Positions 1-8,092 of a stretch of DNA of 64,000 bases are shown one piece after another (the stretch's first letter is position 1; the number at the start of each line of letters is the position of its first letter). The stretch covers positions 15,732-79,731 of the forward strand of contig NZ_JASLCE010000073.1 of the NCBI RefSeq assembly GCF_030146175.1. The letters are read 5' to 3'. The notes under the pieces were generated by a model. The model made no database searches, was not told where the DNA came from, and worked only from the letters and a program-made list of their open reading frames with translations. The stretch comes from Flavobacterium sp. (GTDB lineage Bacteria > Bacteroidota > Bacteroidia > Flavobacteriales > Flavobacteriaceae). The position numbers and the translations under genes were made by a program.

Positions 1-2
1 CG

Positions 3-1049
3 GAAGGATCGGGTACACTGGCGATGGCCATTTCGTATGCCCAATATATTTTATGTTCCAATACCAACGGAGAAAACACTTCGGGAAATGAAGCCTGTAA
101 TCTGAAATTCGAACATTTTTCACATCCCGATTTGCATTTTGTATTTCCGGTTTCGACCAATGACGAAATAAAAAGTCACCCGGTAAGTGCCAATTTTCTA
201 AAATACTGGCGTGAGTTTGTAACCCAAACACCCTACGGTAGTCTTTTTGATTGGTATAAAACTATTGGGATTCAGAACAAACAGGGACAAATTGGTGTAG
301 ACGAAGCACAGGAAATTGTAAAATCCTTATCGCTCAAAGCCTACGAAGGCGGTTATAAAGTGATGATTATCTGGATGGCCGATAAAATGAATATCGCCAC
401 GTCGAACAAACTTTTAAAATTACTGGAAGAACCACCACAAAAAACGGTATTCCTATTGATCACCGAAAATGAAAACGATATCCTGCAAACGATTTTATCC
501 CGTTGTCAGGTATTGCATTTTGGCGGACTTCCGGAAAGTATTATCGCCGACGCTTTGGTTTCACGTGAAAAAACAGACGAAAAAACGGCTTTTAAAATAG
601 CCCATCAGGCACAGGGAAATTATAATAAAGCTTTACAATTGCTACACACAACCGAGGACGATTATCCGTTTGAAGCCTGGTTTGTACAATGGGTACGGGC
701 AGCGTTTCGCGCCAAAGGAAATGCAGCGGCGATTCAGGATCTGATTTCATGGAGTGAGTCTATTGCCGGAATTGGTCGTGAAGCACAAAAACAATTTTTG
801 CATTTTTGTATTGAAATGTTCCGTCAGGCCTTATTACTCAACTACCAATCCCCTTCTCTGGTTTATATAGAACCTACGGTTGAAAAATTTAAACTGGAGA
901 ATTTTGCACCTTTCGTAAACGGTAACAATATCAACGATATTTTTAAAGAATTGTCGGATGCCATTTACCATATTGAGCGTAACGGAAACGCAAAAATTAT
1001 CCTGACCGATTTATCGATAAAACTAACACGTTTAATTCATAAAAAATAA
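3..1049 (+). CDS. holB: DNA polymerase III subunit delta prime (5' partial)
   Basis: Clamp-loader subunit of the replicative polymerase. The frame is open to the left edge, and the first residues visible (EGSGT) are the end of a P-loop-like segment, so the N-terminus lies outside the window and the Met at base 24 is internal. Downstream are the LLEEPP element and the SRCQ motif (the 'SRC' motif of clamp-loader AAA+ proteins), in the order and spacing expected for delta prime. The C-terminal half is the helical collar region. The DoxX-like gene follows after 5 bases. A parS-like sequence lies inside this reading frame at 557-572. Family assignment is confident; the gene symbol follows the family. 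Confidence 0.88.
   Translation, partial: EGSGTLAMAISYAQYILCSNTNGENTSGNEACNLKFEHFSHPDLHFVFPVSTNDEIKSHPVSANFLKYWREFVTQTPYGSLFDWYKTIGIQNKQGQIGVDEAQEIVKSLSLKAYEGGYKVMIIWMADKMNIATSNKLLKLLEEPPQKTVFLLITENENDILQTILSRCQVLHFGGLPESIIADALVSREKTDEKTAFKIAHQAQGNYNKALQLLHTTEDDYPFEAWFVQWVRAAFRAKGNAAAIQDLISWSESIAGIGREAQKQFLHFCIEMFRQALLLNYQSPSLVYIEPTVEKFKLENFAPFVNGNNINDIFKELSDAIYHIERNGNAKIILTDLSIKLTRLIHKK
557..572. other. parS-like site inside holB (14 of 16)
   Basis: GGTTTCACGTGAAAAA matches the ParB target TGTTTCACGTGAAACA at 14 of 16 positions, including the whole 12-base palindromic core TTTCACGTGAAA. It is coding sequence, so a chance match is possible. The other parS-like sites between 5.6 and 11.3 kb make it worth recording. 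Confidence 0.4.
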
Positions 1050-1054
1050 ACACC

Positions 1055-1441
1055 ATGACGAATACGGAAATTTTCGGAATTTTAATTCTGGCTTTTTTGG
1101 CCATCACTTTTTTACAATCCGGCTATGATAAAATTATGGACTGGAAAGGAAACGTAGCATGGCTTAAAGGTCATTTTGCACAAACATTTATCAAAAATCA
1201 GGTACCCCAATCCCTATTTTTAATCTTAGTATTGGAAGTAATTGCCGGCGCTTTATGTGTTATCGGAATTGCGCAACTGGTAATGAACGGTGTAACGACA
1301 TTTGGTCATTATGGTGCGACTTTTTCCTGCGTTACGCTATTGTTTTTATTATTCGGACAACGTATTGCGAAAGATTATGACGGTGCACGAACCATCGTAA
1401 TCTATTTTATTCCAGCTATTTTAGCGGTTTATTGGCTATAA
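1055..1441 (+). CDS. DoxX-like small membrane protein
   Basis: A 128-residue protein with about four hydrophobic segments (near residues 5-22, 52-72, 84-104 and 112-127), the layout of DoxX/DoxD-type inner-membrane proteins. The segment after the first helix (QSGYDKIMDWKGN) resembles the DoxX family 'GxxKl' region. It starts 5 bases after holB and probably shares its transcript. The molecular role of this subgroup is not established; no active-site motif is visible. Confidence 0.6.
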   Translation: MTNTEIFGILILAFLAITFLQSGYDKIMDWKGNVAWLKGHFAQTFIKNQVPQSLFLILVLEVIAGALCVIGIAQLVMNGVTTFGHYGATFSCVTLLFLLFGQRIAKDYDGARTIVIYFIPAILAVYWL

Positions 1442-1467
1442 GAAATAACTTTATTTTTTAAAATATT

Positions 1468-1506
1468 ACACCTGACAGGTTTTCGAAACCTGTCAGGTGT
1501 TTTTTT
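1468..1506 (+). terminator. Palindromic repeat copy 1, likely acting as terminator
   Basis: Perfect 15-base arms (ACACCTGACAGGTTT and its complement) around a 3-base centre, followed by a T run. It lies 27 bases after the DoxX-like stop and just before the convergent helicase gene. The same palindrome recurs at 24090-24122 and 62331-62363, so this is a dispersed repeat used as a terminator. Confidence 0.75.
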
Positions 1507-1516
1507 ATCCGGTCTT

Positions 1517-3793
1517 TTAGTTTTTAAGTAAAACGGCTTTATACAGGCGGAGTTCTTCCCAGCTAAATTCGTCGCCGTATTTTTCTTTTATTTCTCCCAA
1601 TCCTTCTCCGCTATATTCTTTAAAAGCCGATGCCAGTTTTTTGAGTTTATCCTGTGGCAAAACATCCGAAATTTCAATCGCTTCCATCTGAATCAGTTTT
1701 GAAAAATGGGTATATACCGTACCCACGGTAAGTTTTCGGATTCCCGCAATTTCGGGAATCGAAAGGTTTTGTGACCACAATTCCAGCGTCTCTTCGTAGG
1801 TTGATTTTTTCGGTTCTTTTGTTTTTTTCTTTTTGGAGGTGTACCGTTCGATATCGTCTTCATCCTCGATAAGCGTAACCGCTGTTTTTCGCAAGGCTTC
1901 CCGGATAATTTCTATTTTATCCTGTTTGTATTTTTGCAAGTACGGCGATACCAATACTTCTTTTGATATTTCTTTGTTTTCCAGAACGGCACGTACCAAC
2001 AATTTGACTTTTAGCAATCGTAAAACCGCATTGGTCTGCAGTTCTTCCAGTTCTGACAATTCTTCAAAAAAGGCTTTTACTTTTTTTAGCCGTTTTATTT
2101 CCTCTATTTTCCAGTACAGCTCAAACGTCAGCTCATCCAATTTCGGAAAAAAATAATCGAATGCTTTGTTGATTCGCTCTTCGATAAAAACGAGATCGAT
2201 CGGTTCCTGCTGGAACAATTTTGTTAACTGCGCGATAAATTTTTGCGACGGTTCCCGTAATTCATGTACGGCCAATGATTGTTGTTGCGCCCAGACCTTC
2301 GACTGCCCTTTGGGTGATTTTCCAGTTTCAGACAAATAGGTTTGCTGATGTTTGTTCCATTGCGTGGCCAGTTCGTGCCAGTTAAAACTGTCTTTCAGAT
2401 AATTAAGTAAAAAAACACGCGTTTCAGATACCAATTCTCCTTCCAGTTTTTCGACCGAAACCCGACTTTGTGCATAATCCATCACATCGCCATCGTTGGA
2501 AATGCCATTCATTTGTATCGCAGAAAGCAAAATAAGCCCTTTTAACGAACGCAAACGCGAAAGAGCAACATAGGCTTGTCCGGGTAGGAAAACCTGTGAT
2601 ACATCGAGCGCTGCTTTGTCGAACGTCAAACCCTGGCTTTTGTGTACGGTAATCGCCCAGGCCAATTTGATCGGATAATGCGTAAAAGTGCCTAAAATCT
2701 CTTCTTCGATTTCCTTTGTCATCTCGTCTACATAGTAGCGGATGTTTTTCCATTCATAGCGTTCGACTTCAATGGTTTTATTTTCTTCCGGAAAATGCAC
2801 AAAAATTTCGCGGGGCGAAATCGATTTTACAACGCCCATTTTTCCGTTAAAATATTGTTTTTCAAACGAAAGATCGTTTTTAACAAACATAACCTGTGCG
2901 CCAACTTTTAATTTGAGCTGTTCTTCCACCGGATAAATCTTATCCGGGAAGTCACCTACAATTTCCGGTTGAAAGGTATATGCTTCTCCATCGAGCTCCG
3001 CCAAGGCATTACTGTTTATTGCATCGGCTTTAGCATTGTGCGTGGTAAGCGTAATAAAACCGGGATTCTTTTTAAAATCGAAATTCGGCTGAACATATTG
3101 GTTTAAAATAGCCAGGTCATTTGTAGTGACGGTATTATTTCGCAGGTTGTTTAAAACGGAAATAAATTCGGAATCCGTTTGCCGGAAAATTTTATCCAGT
3201 TCGATATACAATGGCGGGTTTTGCTGAATCACATGGGAATGAAAAAAGAATTTTCCACGATAGTAACGCTGCAAAACCGACCATTCTTCATTTTTGATAA
3301 CGGGTGGTAATTGTAGTAAATCTCCTATAAATAATACTTGAACGCCGCCAAAAGGCATTTCATTTCTACGGACTTTACGAAGCATAAAATCCATAGCATC
3401 CATGATATCCACGCGAAGCATACTGACTTCGTCGATTACCAGCAATTCCATGTTCTGAATTACGGCGCGCTTGGCACCATTCATTTTAAAATGCCGGCTT
3501 AAGGTATTTCTATTTTCGAAACGTGAATTTTCGGAAATATACGGATCCGTATTGGCATCCGGAAGAAACGCAGCAAATGGTAGCTGAAACATCGAATGTA
3601 TTGTAACACCACCCGCATTCAAAGCGGCAATACCCGTAGGTGCTACAACAACAGTATTCTTGTGTGTTGTAGTAATGATTTCACGGAGTAGTGTTGTTTT
3701 ACCGGTTCCCGCTTTACCCGTAAGGAAAACCGACTTTTGCGTTTGGTTGATAAAACGCAATACATAGGCAGCAGCATTCGAAATAGTTTCCAT
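1517..3793 (-). CDS. PIF1-like helicase with C-terminal helix-turn-helix extension
   Basis: Superfamily 1B DNA helicase. Walker A GKAGTGKT is at residues 26-33 and Walker B LLVIDEVSM at 117-125. The late helicase motifs are present near residues 380-430 (HKSQGLTFDKA and YVALSRLRSLKG). The last third is not helicase core: a Lys/Glu-rich helical region leads to a segment (LSIPEIAGIRKLTVGTVYTH) like the helix-turn-helix found after RecQ-type helicases. At 758 residues it is longer than a minimal PIF1 core because of this extension. Likely roles are unwinding structured DNA and replication-fork maintenance; this is inferred from the family. Confidence 0.85.
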   Translation of the reverse strand: METISNAAAYVLRFINQTQKSVFLTGKAGTGKTTLLREIITTTHKNTVVVAPTGIAALNAGGVTIHSMFQLPFAAFLPDANTDPYISENSRFENRNTLSRHFKMNGAKRAVIQNMELLVIDEVSMLRVDIMDAMDFMLRKVRRNEMPFGGVQVLFIGDLLQLPPVIKNEEWSVLQRYYRGKFFFHSHVIQQNPPLYIELDKIFRQTDSEFISVLNNLRNNTVTTNDLAILNQYVQPNFDFKKNPGFITLTTHNAKADAINSNALAELDGEAYTFQPEIVGDFPDKIYPVEEQLKLKVGAQVMFVKNDLSFEKQYFNGKMGVVKSISPREIFVHFPEENKTIEVERYEWKNIRYYVDEMTKEIEEEILGTFTHYPIKLAWAITVHKSQGLTFDKAALDVSQVFLPGQAYVALSRLRSLKGLILLSAIQMNGISNDGDVMDYAQSRVSVEKLEGELVSETRVFLLNYLKDSFNWHELATQWNKHQQTYLSETGKSPKGQSKVWAQQQSLAVHELREPSQKFIAQLTKLFQQEPIDLVFIEERINKAFDYFFPKLDELTFELYWKIEEIKRLKKVKAFFEELSELEELQTNAVLRLLKVKLLVRAVLENKEISKEVLVSPYLQKYKQDKIEIIREALRKTAVTLIEDEDDIERYTSKKKKTKEPKKSTYEETLELWSQNLSIPEIAGIRKLTVGTVYTHFSKLIQMEAIEISDVLPQDKLKKLASAFKEYSGEGLGEIKEKYGDEFSWEELRLYKAVLLKN

Positions 3794-3846
3794 TTGGCGT
3801 ATATTTTAAAAACTAAAAATACAATTATTTATCTGATTTTCAATAA

Positions 3847-3871
3847 AAAAGCCTTCACAAGGAAGGCTTTT
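3847..3871 (-). terminator. Rho-independent terminator of the OmpH-like gene
   Basis: Ten-base arms AAAAGCCTTC / GAAGGCTTTT with a 5-base loop. Read on the minus strand it ends in a T run. It begins 3 bases after the stop of the lipoprotein gene and upstream of the helicase start. Confidence 0.8.
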
Positions 3872-3873
3872 CA

Positions 3874-4443
3874 TTATTTTTTTTCTTCAGTTTTCTCTTC
3901 TTTCTTATCGGAAGATTTGTACTTATCGTTTAATTCTTTACTGATTTTCTCCGTTATATCCAGACCATCCTTACCATATAAGATTGAAGCGGCATCACCT
4001 GTTCCATAGATATATTCGTAATTGTTTTTCTTACCGTAGTCTTTGATATATTCTTTAATTCTTTTTACCAAAGAATCCATTTCTTTACCACTTTCCTGTT
4101 GCAATGTTTGTAGCATCGCTTGTTGTTTCATACTGATTTGTTGCTCTCTTTTTTGCAACTCAGCTCCTTTTTGTTGTGCCCAGGCCATACCTTTAACTTG
4201 TGCGTCTCTTTGAAAATTAGCAGCGTCAGATTGGAATTGTTTGGCTTCACCTTCTAATTCTCTTCCCATCTCTTGCGACTTGGTTTTGTATTTTGACTCA
4301 ATATCTTTAGCCTCCTGGTTTTCTTCTATCAATTTAGAAGTATCCACATAAGCCGTTTTATTTCCAGAAGCAGTCGTTGCTCCTTCTTTGTTGCAAGAAA
4401 ACATTGCCAACGCAAGTCCGATAATTAAAAAGGATTTTTTCAT
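3874..4443 (-). CDS. OmpH/Skp-family lipoprotein
   Basis: A 189-residue exported protein. The N-terminus is a lipoprotein signal ending at Cys17 (MFSC). The next section (ASGNKTAYVDTSKLIEENQEA) is the start of an OmpH/Skp domain, followed by a long charged helical hairpin rich in Lys, Glu and Gln, as in periplasmic Skp chaperones, and a short return strand with YGTGDAAS. The tail is highly charged (KKEEKTEEKK). By family it would be a periplasmic or membrane-anchored holdase for outer-membrane proteins. It is transcribed alone and ends in a strong terminator. Confidence 0.82.
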   Translation of the reverse strand: MKKSFLIIGLALAMFSCNKEGATTASGNKTAYVDTSKLIEENQEAKDIESKYKTKSQEMGRELEGEAKQFQSDAANFQRDAQVKGMAWAQQKGAELQKREQQISMKQQAMLQTLQQESGKEMDSLVKRIKEYIKDYGKKNNYEYIYGTGDAASILYGKDGLDITEKISKELNDKYKSSDKKEEKTEEKK

Positions 4444-4705
4444 TTTATCAATTGTGATTTTTAAAATTTATGTAAAAATAAGAATTCGTATTAAAGTTCC
4501 AAAAGTTGTGCGACCTAAAGTTTAAAATAAGATTTTAAACCATTTTTTCAATCTATAAAGTTTTCTTATCTGTTATTTAAAAAATAATAAGAAAATCTTA
4601 TAAAAAACGGCTTTAAATAAAGCGTTTTAAGCGACTTTTAAAAAATCCCCGATAGATGGCACATTTCAACCTTTGATCGTGGATTATTTAATTTTATTTT
4701 AAATT

Positions 4706-5554
4706 TTATCTGTTTTTTAGAATGTAAATATGCGATGAATACTCAAAATTTTGCTTTGCAGCTATATTTGATCGCAAACCAATCCAAAAGCCCTTTAAAA
4801 AATTCATTTTCCCATTTTTATATTTTTCAGATAAAAGGGAAACATAAAAACTGTCAAAAAGCATCGGTTTGATTTTTACCAGTTGGATATGTTCACGTCC
4901 AAAAAGTTTTTCAATCGAAGTTTTTGAAAAATGCCAAAGGTGACGCGGTACATCATAGGCCGCCCAAAAGGCACCGTAATAATTTGCGTCGTATGATTTA
5001 TAATTGGGAACGGCAATAATTATAGTACCGGTTGGTTTTAATAATCGCTTTAAAGTTGCAATCTGATTTTCTAAATCCGGAACATGTTCCAATACATGCC
5101 ACATCGTAATCACATCGAACGACTGGTTTTCTAATTGTTCTAAAGTCTCAGCAAATTGAATTCCTTTTCCGATAGCAATTCCTTTTGCTTTTTCACTTGG
5201 TTCAATTCCAATTGCATTCCATCCCTGACTTTGTGCTTCCAAAAGAAAATCACCTGTTCCGGCACCGATATCCAAAAGTGCTCCTCTTTCCGGTTGAAAA
5301 GAAGAAATTAATTTTACTTTATCGCGAATGGCTTTTCGTTTGATTAAATGATACACTTTTTCGAATAGCGAACGTTTCCCATCGGTATGCGAAATGTAAT
5401 CATCGCTTTCATAATAAGATGGTAATTTTTCCAGGCTAGGTTGCGGAGCTGTTTTTAATAATTGTAATTCTTCGTCCAAAAGCAATTCAAAATTTTCTTT
5501 GGAAACGGAATGGTCTTTTACTTTTATAAAAACGGTATTATTTGAAAAATTCAT
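4706..5554 (-). CDS. Class I SAM-dependent methyltransferase
   Basis: A 282-residue protein with a Rossmann-type methyltransferase domain. Motif I is LLDIGAGTGDFL, followed by the acidic loop GIEPSE, then a post-motif block (MWHVLEHVPD) and LKPTGTIIIAVPN. It belongs to the Methyltransf_23 type, which acts on small molecules, lipids or sugars; the substrate cannot be read from the sequence. It is a single gene with a 151-base A+T-rich leader carrying a parS-like site. A 262-bp A+T-rich gap without genes separates its stop from the OmpH-like gene start. Confidence 0.82.
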   Translation of the reverse strand: MNFSNNTVFIKVKDHSVSKENFELLLDEELQLLKTAPQPSLEKLPSYYESDDYISHTDGKRSLFEKVYHLIKRKAIRDKVKLISSFQPERGALLDIGAGTGDFLLEAQSQGWNAIGIEPSEKAKGIAIGKGIQFAETLEQLENQSFDVITMWHVLEHVPDLENQIATLKRLLKPTGTIIIAVPNYKSYDANYYGAFWAAYDVPRHLWHFSKTSIEKLFGREHIQLVKIKPMLFDSFYVSLLSEKYKNGKMNFLKGFWIGLRSNIAAKQNFEYSSHIYILKNR

Positions 5555-5610
5555 TAATGCTAAAAAATTTATTTTTTAAAGATTCCTTTGTTTATAAGGC
5601 TTCGCGAGAT

Positions 5611-5626
5611 AGTTTCACGTGGAACA
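5611..5626. other. parS-like ParB-binding site, intergenic
   Basis: AGTTTCACGTGGAACA. Compared with the parS consensus (TGTTnCACGTGAAACA read on either strand) only the first base differs. It lies in non-coding DNA between the methyltransferase start and the mnmG terminator, so it is not explained by coding constraint. Inferred to be bound by chromosomal ParB. Confidence 0.75.
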
Positions 5627-5633
5627 TAAAATA

Positions 5634-5671
5634 AAAACAGCCAAAGATACTTTATTTATCATGGCTGTTTT
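5634..5671 (-). terminator. Terminator of mnmG
   Basis: Ten-base arms AAAACAGCCA / TGGCTGTTTT with an 18-base A+T-rich loop, 16 bases after the mnmG stop on the minus strand, ending in a T-rich stretch. Confidence 0.7.
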
Positions 5672-5686
5672 AGTTTGATTATTTTT

Positions 5687-7564
5687 TTATCGTCCCATAT
5701 GAACTAATAATACCGAAACATCACTTGGCGAAACACCACTGATTCGGGAAGCCTGCGAAACGGAAACCGGTTTAATTTTCTTTAATTTTTCCCGAGCTTC
5801 AAACGAAAGCGATTTTATTTTATCGTAATCGAAGTTTTCCGGAATACGTACATCTTCGAGTCGGTTTAACTTATCGGCGTTATTTTTTTCTTTTTCAATA
5901 TAACCGGAATATTTTACCTGGATTTCGGCTTGTTCGATTACTTCCAAATCCAATTCGTGTTCGGCTACATATTCTTTTACTTTTTCGAATTTTAAAATAT
6001 CTTCCAAATCCAATTGCGGACGGGAAAATACTTTAAACATTTTATCCGGTTGCGAAATCGGTGCGGAACCTTTAGATTCTAAAATTGGATTTGCTTCTGC
6101 TACTTTTACACTCGTTTCTTTAAAAAACGAAACAAAAGCATCCGACTGACTTTGCTTCTGCTCCATTCGTTTTAATCGTTCATCGGTAGCCAAACCAACT
6201 GCGTGTGCCATTGGCGTTAAACGGAAATCGGCATTATCTTGTCGTAATAACGTACGGTATTCGGCACGTGACGTAAACATACGATATGGTTCTTCCGTTC
6301 CTTTGGTAATTAAATCATCAATCAATACTCCGATATACGCTTCGTTACGTTTTAAAACAAACGGATCCTGATCGTATGCTTTTAAGTGTGCATTCATTCC
6401 GGCGATCAAACCTTGTGAAGCTGCTTCCTCATATCCGGTTGTACCATTAATCTGTCCGGCAAAAAACAAGCCCTCAATTAATTTGGTTTCCAACGTATGC
6501 TTTAATTGCGTTGGTGGAAAATAATCGTATTCGATCGCATATCCCGGACGGAAGAATTTTACATTTTCAAAACCAACTACCGAACGCAACGCTTTAAACT
6601 GTACATCTTCCGGTAATGAAGTTGAAAATCCATTTACATACACTTCCACTGTATTCCATCCTTCCGGTTCTACAAAAAGCTGGTGGCGTTCTTTATCGGC
6701 AAATCGATTGATTTTATCTTCAATCGACGGACAATAACGTGGCCCTAAACTTTTGATTCGCCCATTAAACATAGGCGAACGATCAAAACCTTCACGAAGC
6801 AAATCGTGAACCAGTTCCGAAGTGTAGGTCATATGACACGGTTTCTGAACCGTTAATGGTTTTGTGATATCCAGATACGAAAATTTCGAAGGATTCTCAT
6901 CCCCCGGTTGAATCTCCATTTTCGAATAATCCAGCGAACGACCATCTACACGTGGTGGTGTTCCTGTTTTCATTCGACCCGAAGTAAATCCTAACTTTAT
7001 CAAATCTTCGGTGATTCCATGCGCAGCACTTTCGCCGGCACGTCCACCACCAAATTGTTTTTCTCCGATATGAATCAAACCATTTAAAAAAGTACCATTC
7101 GTTAGCACTACCGTTTTCGCTTTGATTTCAATTCCAAGCGAAGTCCGCACACCGACAATCTTTCCATTTTCGGTTAGAATTCCGGACACCATTTCCTGAT
7201 AAAAATCCAGATTTGGCGTTTGTTCCAACATCAATCGCCACTCTTCTGCAAAACGCATACGATCGGATTGCACACGCGGCGACCACATAGCGGGTCCTTT
7301 CGATTTATTCAGCATCTTGAACTGGATGGCTGTTTTATCCGATACAATTCCGGAATAACCTCCCAACGCATCAATCTCCCGAACGATTTGTCCTTTTGCA
7401 ATACCACCCATAGCCGGGTTGCACGACATCTGTGCGATGTTTTGCAAACTCATTGTAATCAGCAGCGTTTTGGATCCCATATTCGCGGCCGAGGCGGCAG
7501 CCTCGGAACCAGCGTGACCGGCGCCCACTACGATTACATCATATTTATCTTGAAATAAACTCAT
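5687..7564 (-). CDS. mnmG: tRNA U34 carboxymethylaminomethyl synthesis enzyme MnmG
   Basis: FAD-dependent enzyme that, with MnmE, modifies the wobble uridine of certain tRNAs. Visible motifs are the N-terminal dinucleotide fold VVGAGHAGSEAA, the family signature SCNPAMGGIAKGQIVREID and the second signature FAGQINGTTGYEEAASQG. The 625-residue length is normal for the family. The start is clear because the ATG is directly preceded (1 base) by a parS site. It lies downstream of ybeY and the DUF4175 gene on the same strand. In many bacteria mnmG (gidA) lies close to the replication origin, which fits the parS sites around it. Confidence 0.96.
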   Translation of the reverse strand: MSLFQDKYDVIVVGAGHAGSEAAASAANMGSKTLLITMSLQNIAQMSCNPAMGGIAKGQIVREIDALGGYSGIVSDKTAIQFKMLNKSKGPAMWSPRVQSDRMRFAEEWRLMLEQTPNLDFYQEMVSGILTENGKIVGVRTSLGIEIKAKTVVLTNGTFLNGLIHIGEKQFGGGRAGESAAHGITEDLIKLGFTSGRMKTGTPPRVDGRSLDYSKMEIQPGDENPSKFSYLDITKPLTVQKPCHMTYTSELVHDLLREGFDRSPMFNGRIKSLGPRYCPSIEDKINRFADKERHQLFVEPEGWNTVEVYVNGFSTSLPEDVQFKALRSVVGFENVKFFRPGYAIEYDYFPPTQLKHTLETKLIEGLFFAGQINGTTGYEEAASQGLIAGMNAHLKAYDQDPFVLKRNEAYIGVLIDDLITKGTEEPYRMFTSRAEYRTLLRQDNADFRLTPMAHAVGLATDERLKRMEQKQSQSDAFVSFFKETSVKVAEANPILESKGSAPISQPDKMFKVFSRPQLDLEDILKFEKVKEYVAEHELDLEVIEQAEIQVKYSGYIEKEKNNADKLNRLEDVRIPENFDYDKIKSLSFEAREKLKKIKPVSVSQASRISGVSPSDVSVLLVHMGR

Positions 7565-7580
7565 TGTTCCACGTGAAACA
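7565..7580. other. parS site (exact classical 16-mer) at the mnmG start
   Basis: TGTTCCACGTGAAACA is identical to the well-known Bacillus subtilis parS sequence. It begins at the base next to the mnmG start codon, where a ribosome-binding site would normally lie. ParB bound here could both nucleate a partition complex and affect mnmG expression; the second point is speculation. Confidence 0.88.
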
Positions 7581-7672
7581 TTTTACTGTTTCAATTAATT
7601 TAAAAAATATTTTCTACAAAGCTACGTAGAAGAAGAAAACCAAATAAAAACTTTATAAAAGAATTAAGATGT

Positions 7673-8092
7673 TTAATGTTCCACGTGGAACATAGCAACT
7701 TTTTCATCTTCCTTAGCACGCATCAATAGCTCGTCTTTTTCTGATTTATCTTTATAACCACAGTAATGTAATATACCGTGAATCATTACTCTTTTCATTT
7801 CTTCCTCAAAAGAAACATTAAAATCAGCCGCATTATCCCGTACACGTTCCACAGAAACAAATATATCCCCATGTAATTCGTTTCCTACAGTGTAATCGAA
7901 GCTAATAATGTCTGTAAGCGTATCATGATCGAGGTATTCCATATTGATTTTATGCAAATACTCGTCGTCACAAAATATATAATTGATCTCTCCTTCGTGC
8001 TTGTTTTCCGATTCGATTACAGCAGTAATCCATTCTTCATAAGCCGTCTCGTTTTCTAAAGAGAAATCGGTTTCGTAATTAAAACTAATCAT
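7673..8092 (-). CDS. ybeY: Endoribonuclease YbeY (rRNA maturation)
   Basis: A 139-residue metal-dependent RNase of the UPF0054 family, acting in 16S rRNA processing and ribosome quality control. The metal site is HGILHYCGYKD: His105, His109 and, in place of the third His of the usual HGxLHLxGYDH signature, Asp115. The upstream strand with DTLTDIISFDY is also typical. The gene overlaps the end of the DUF4175 gene by 8 bases, so the two are co-transcribed. Its last six codons (MFHVEH) are written in a perfect parS palindrome. Confidence 0.92.
   Translation of the reverse strand: MISFNYETDFSLENETAYEEWITAVIESENKHEGEINYIFCDDEYLHKINMEYLDHDTLTDIISFDYTVGNELHGDIFVSVERVRDNAADFNVSFEEEMKRVMIHGILHYCGYKDKSEKDELLMRAKEDEKVAMFHVEH
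7677..7692. other. parS site (perfect palindrome) in the 3' end of ybeY
   Basis: TGTTCCACGTGGAACA is a perfect 16-base palindrome. Each half is the TGTTCCAC half-site of parS. It lies 97 bases from the exact parS at 7565-7580. It encodes the last residues of YbeY, so protein and DNA function share these bases. Confidence 0.85.

Noticed and set aside
4558-4600. Imperfect inverted repeat (AGTTTTCTTAT / ATAAGAAAATCT) upstream of the OmpH-like gene
   Set aside because: It is an A/T-only style repeat in very A+T-rich DNA and chance is likely; no element family was recognised.
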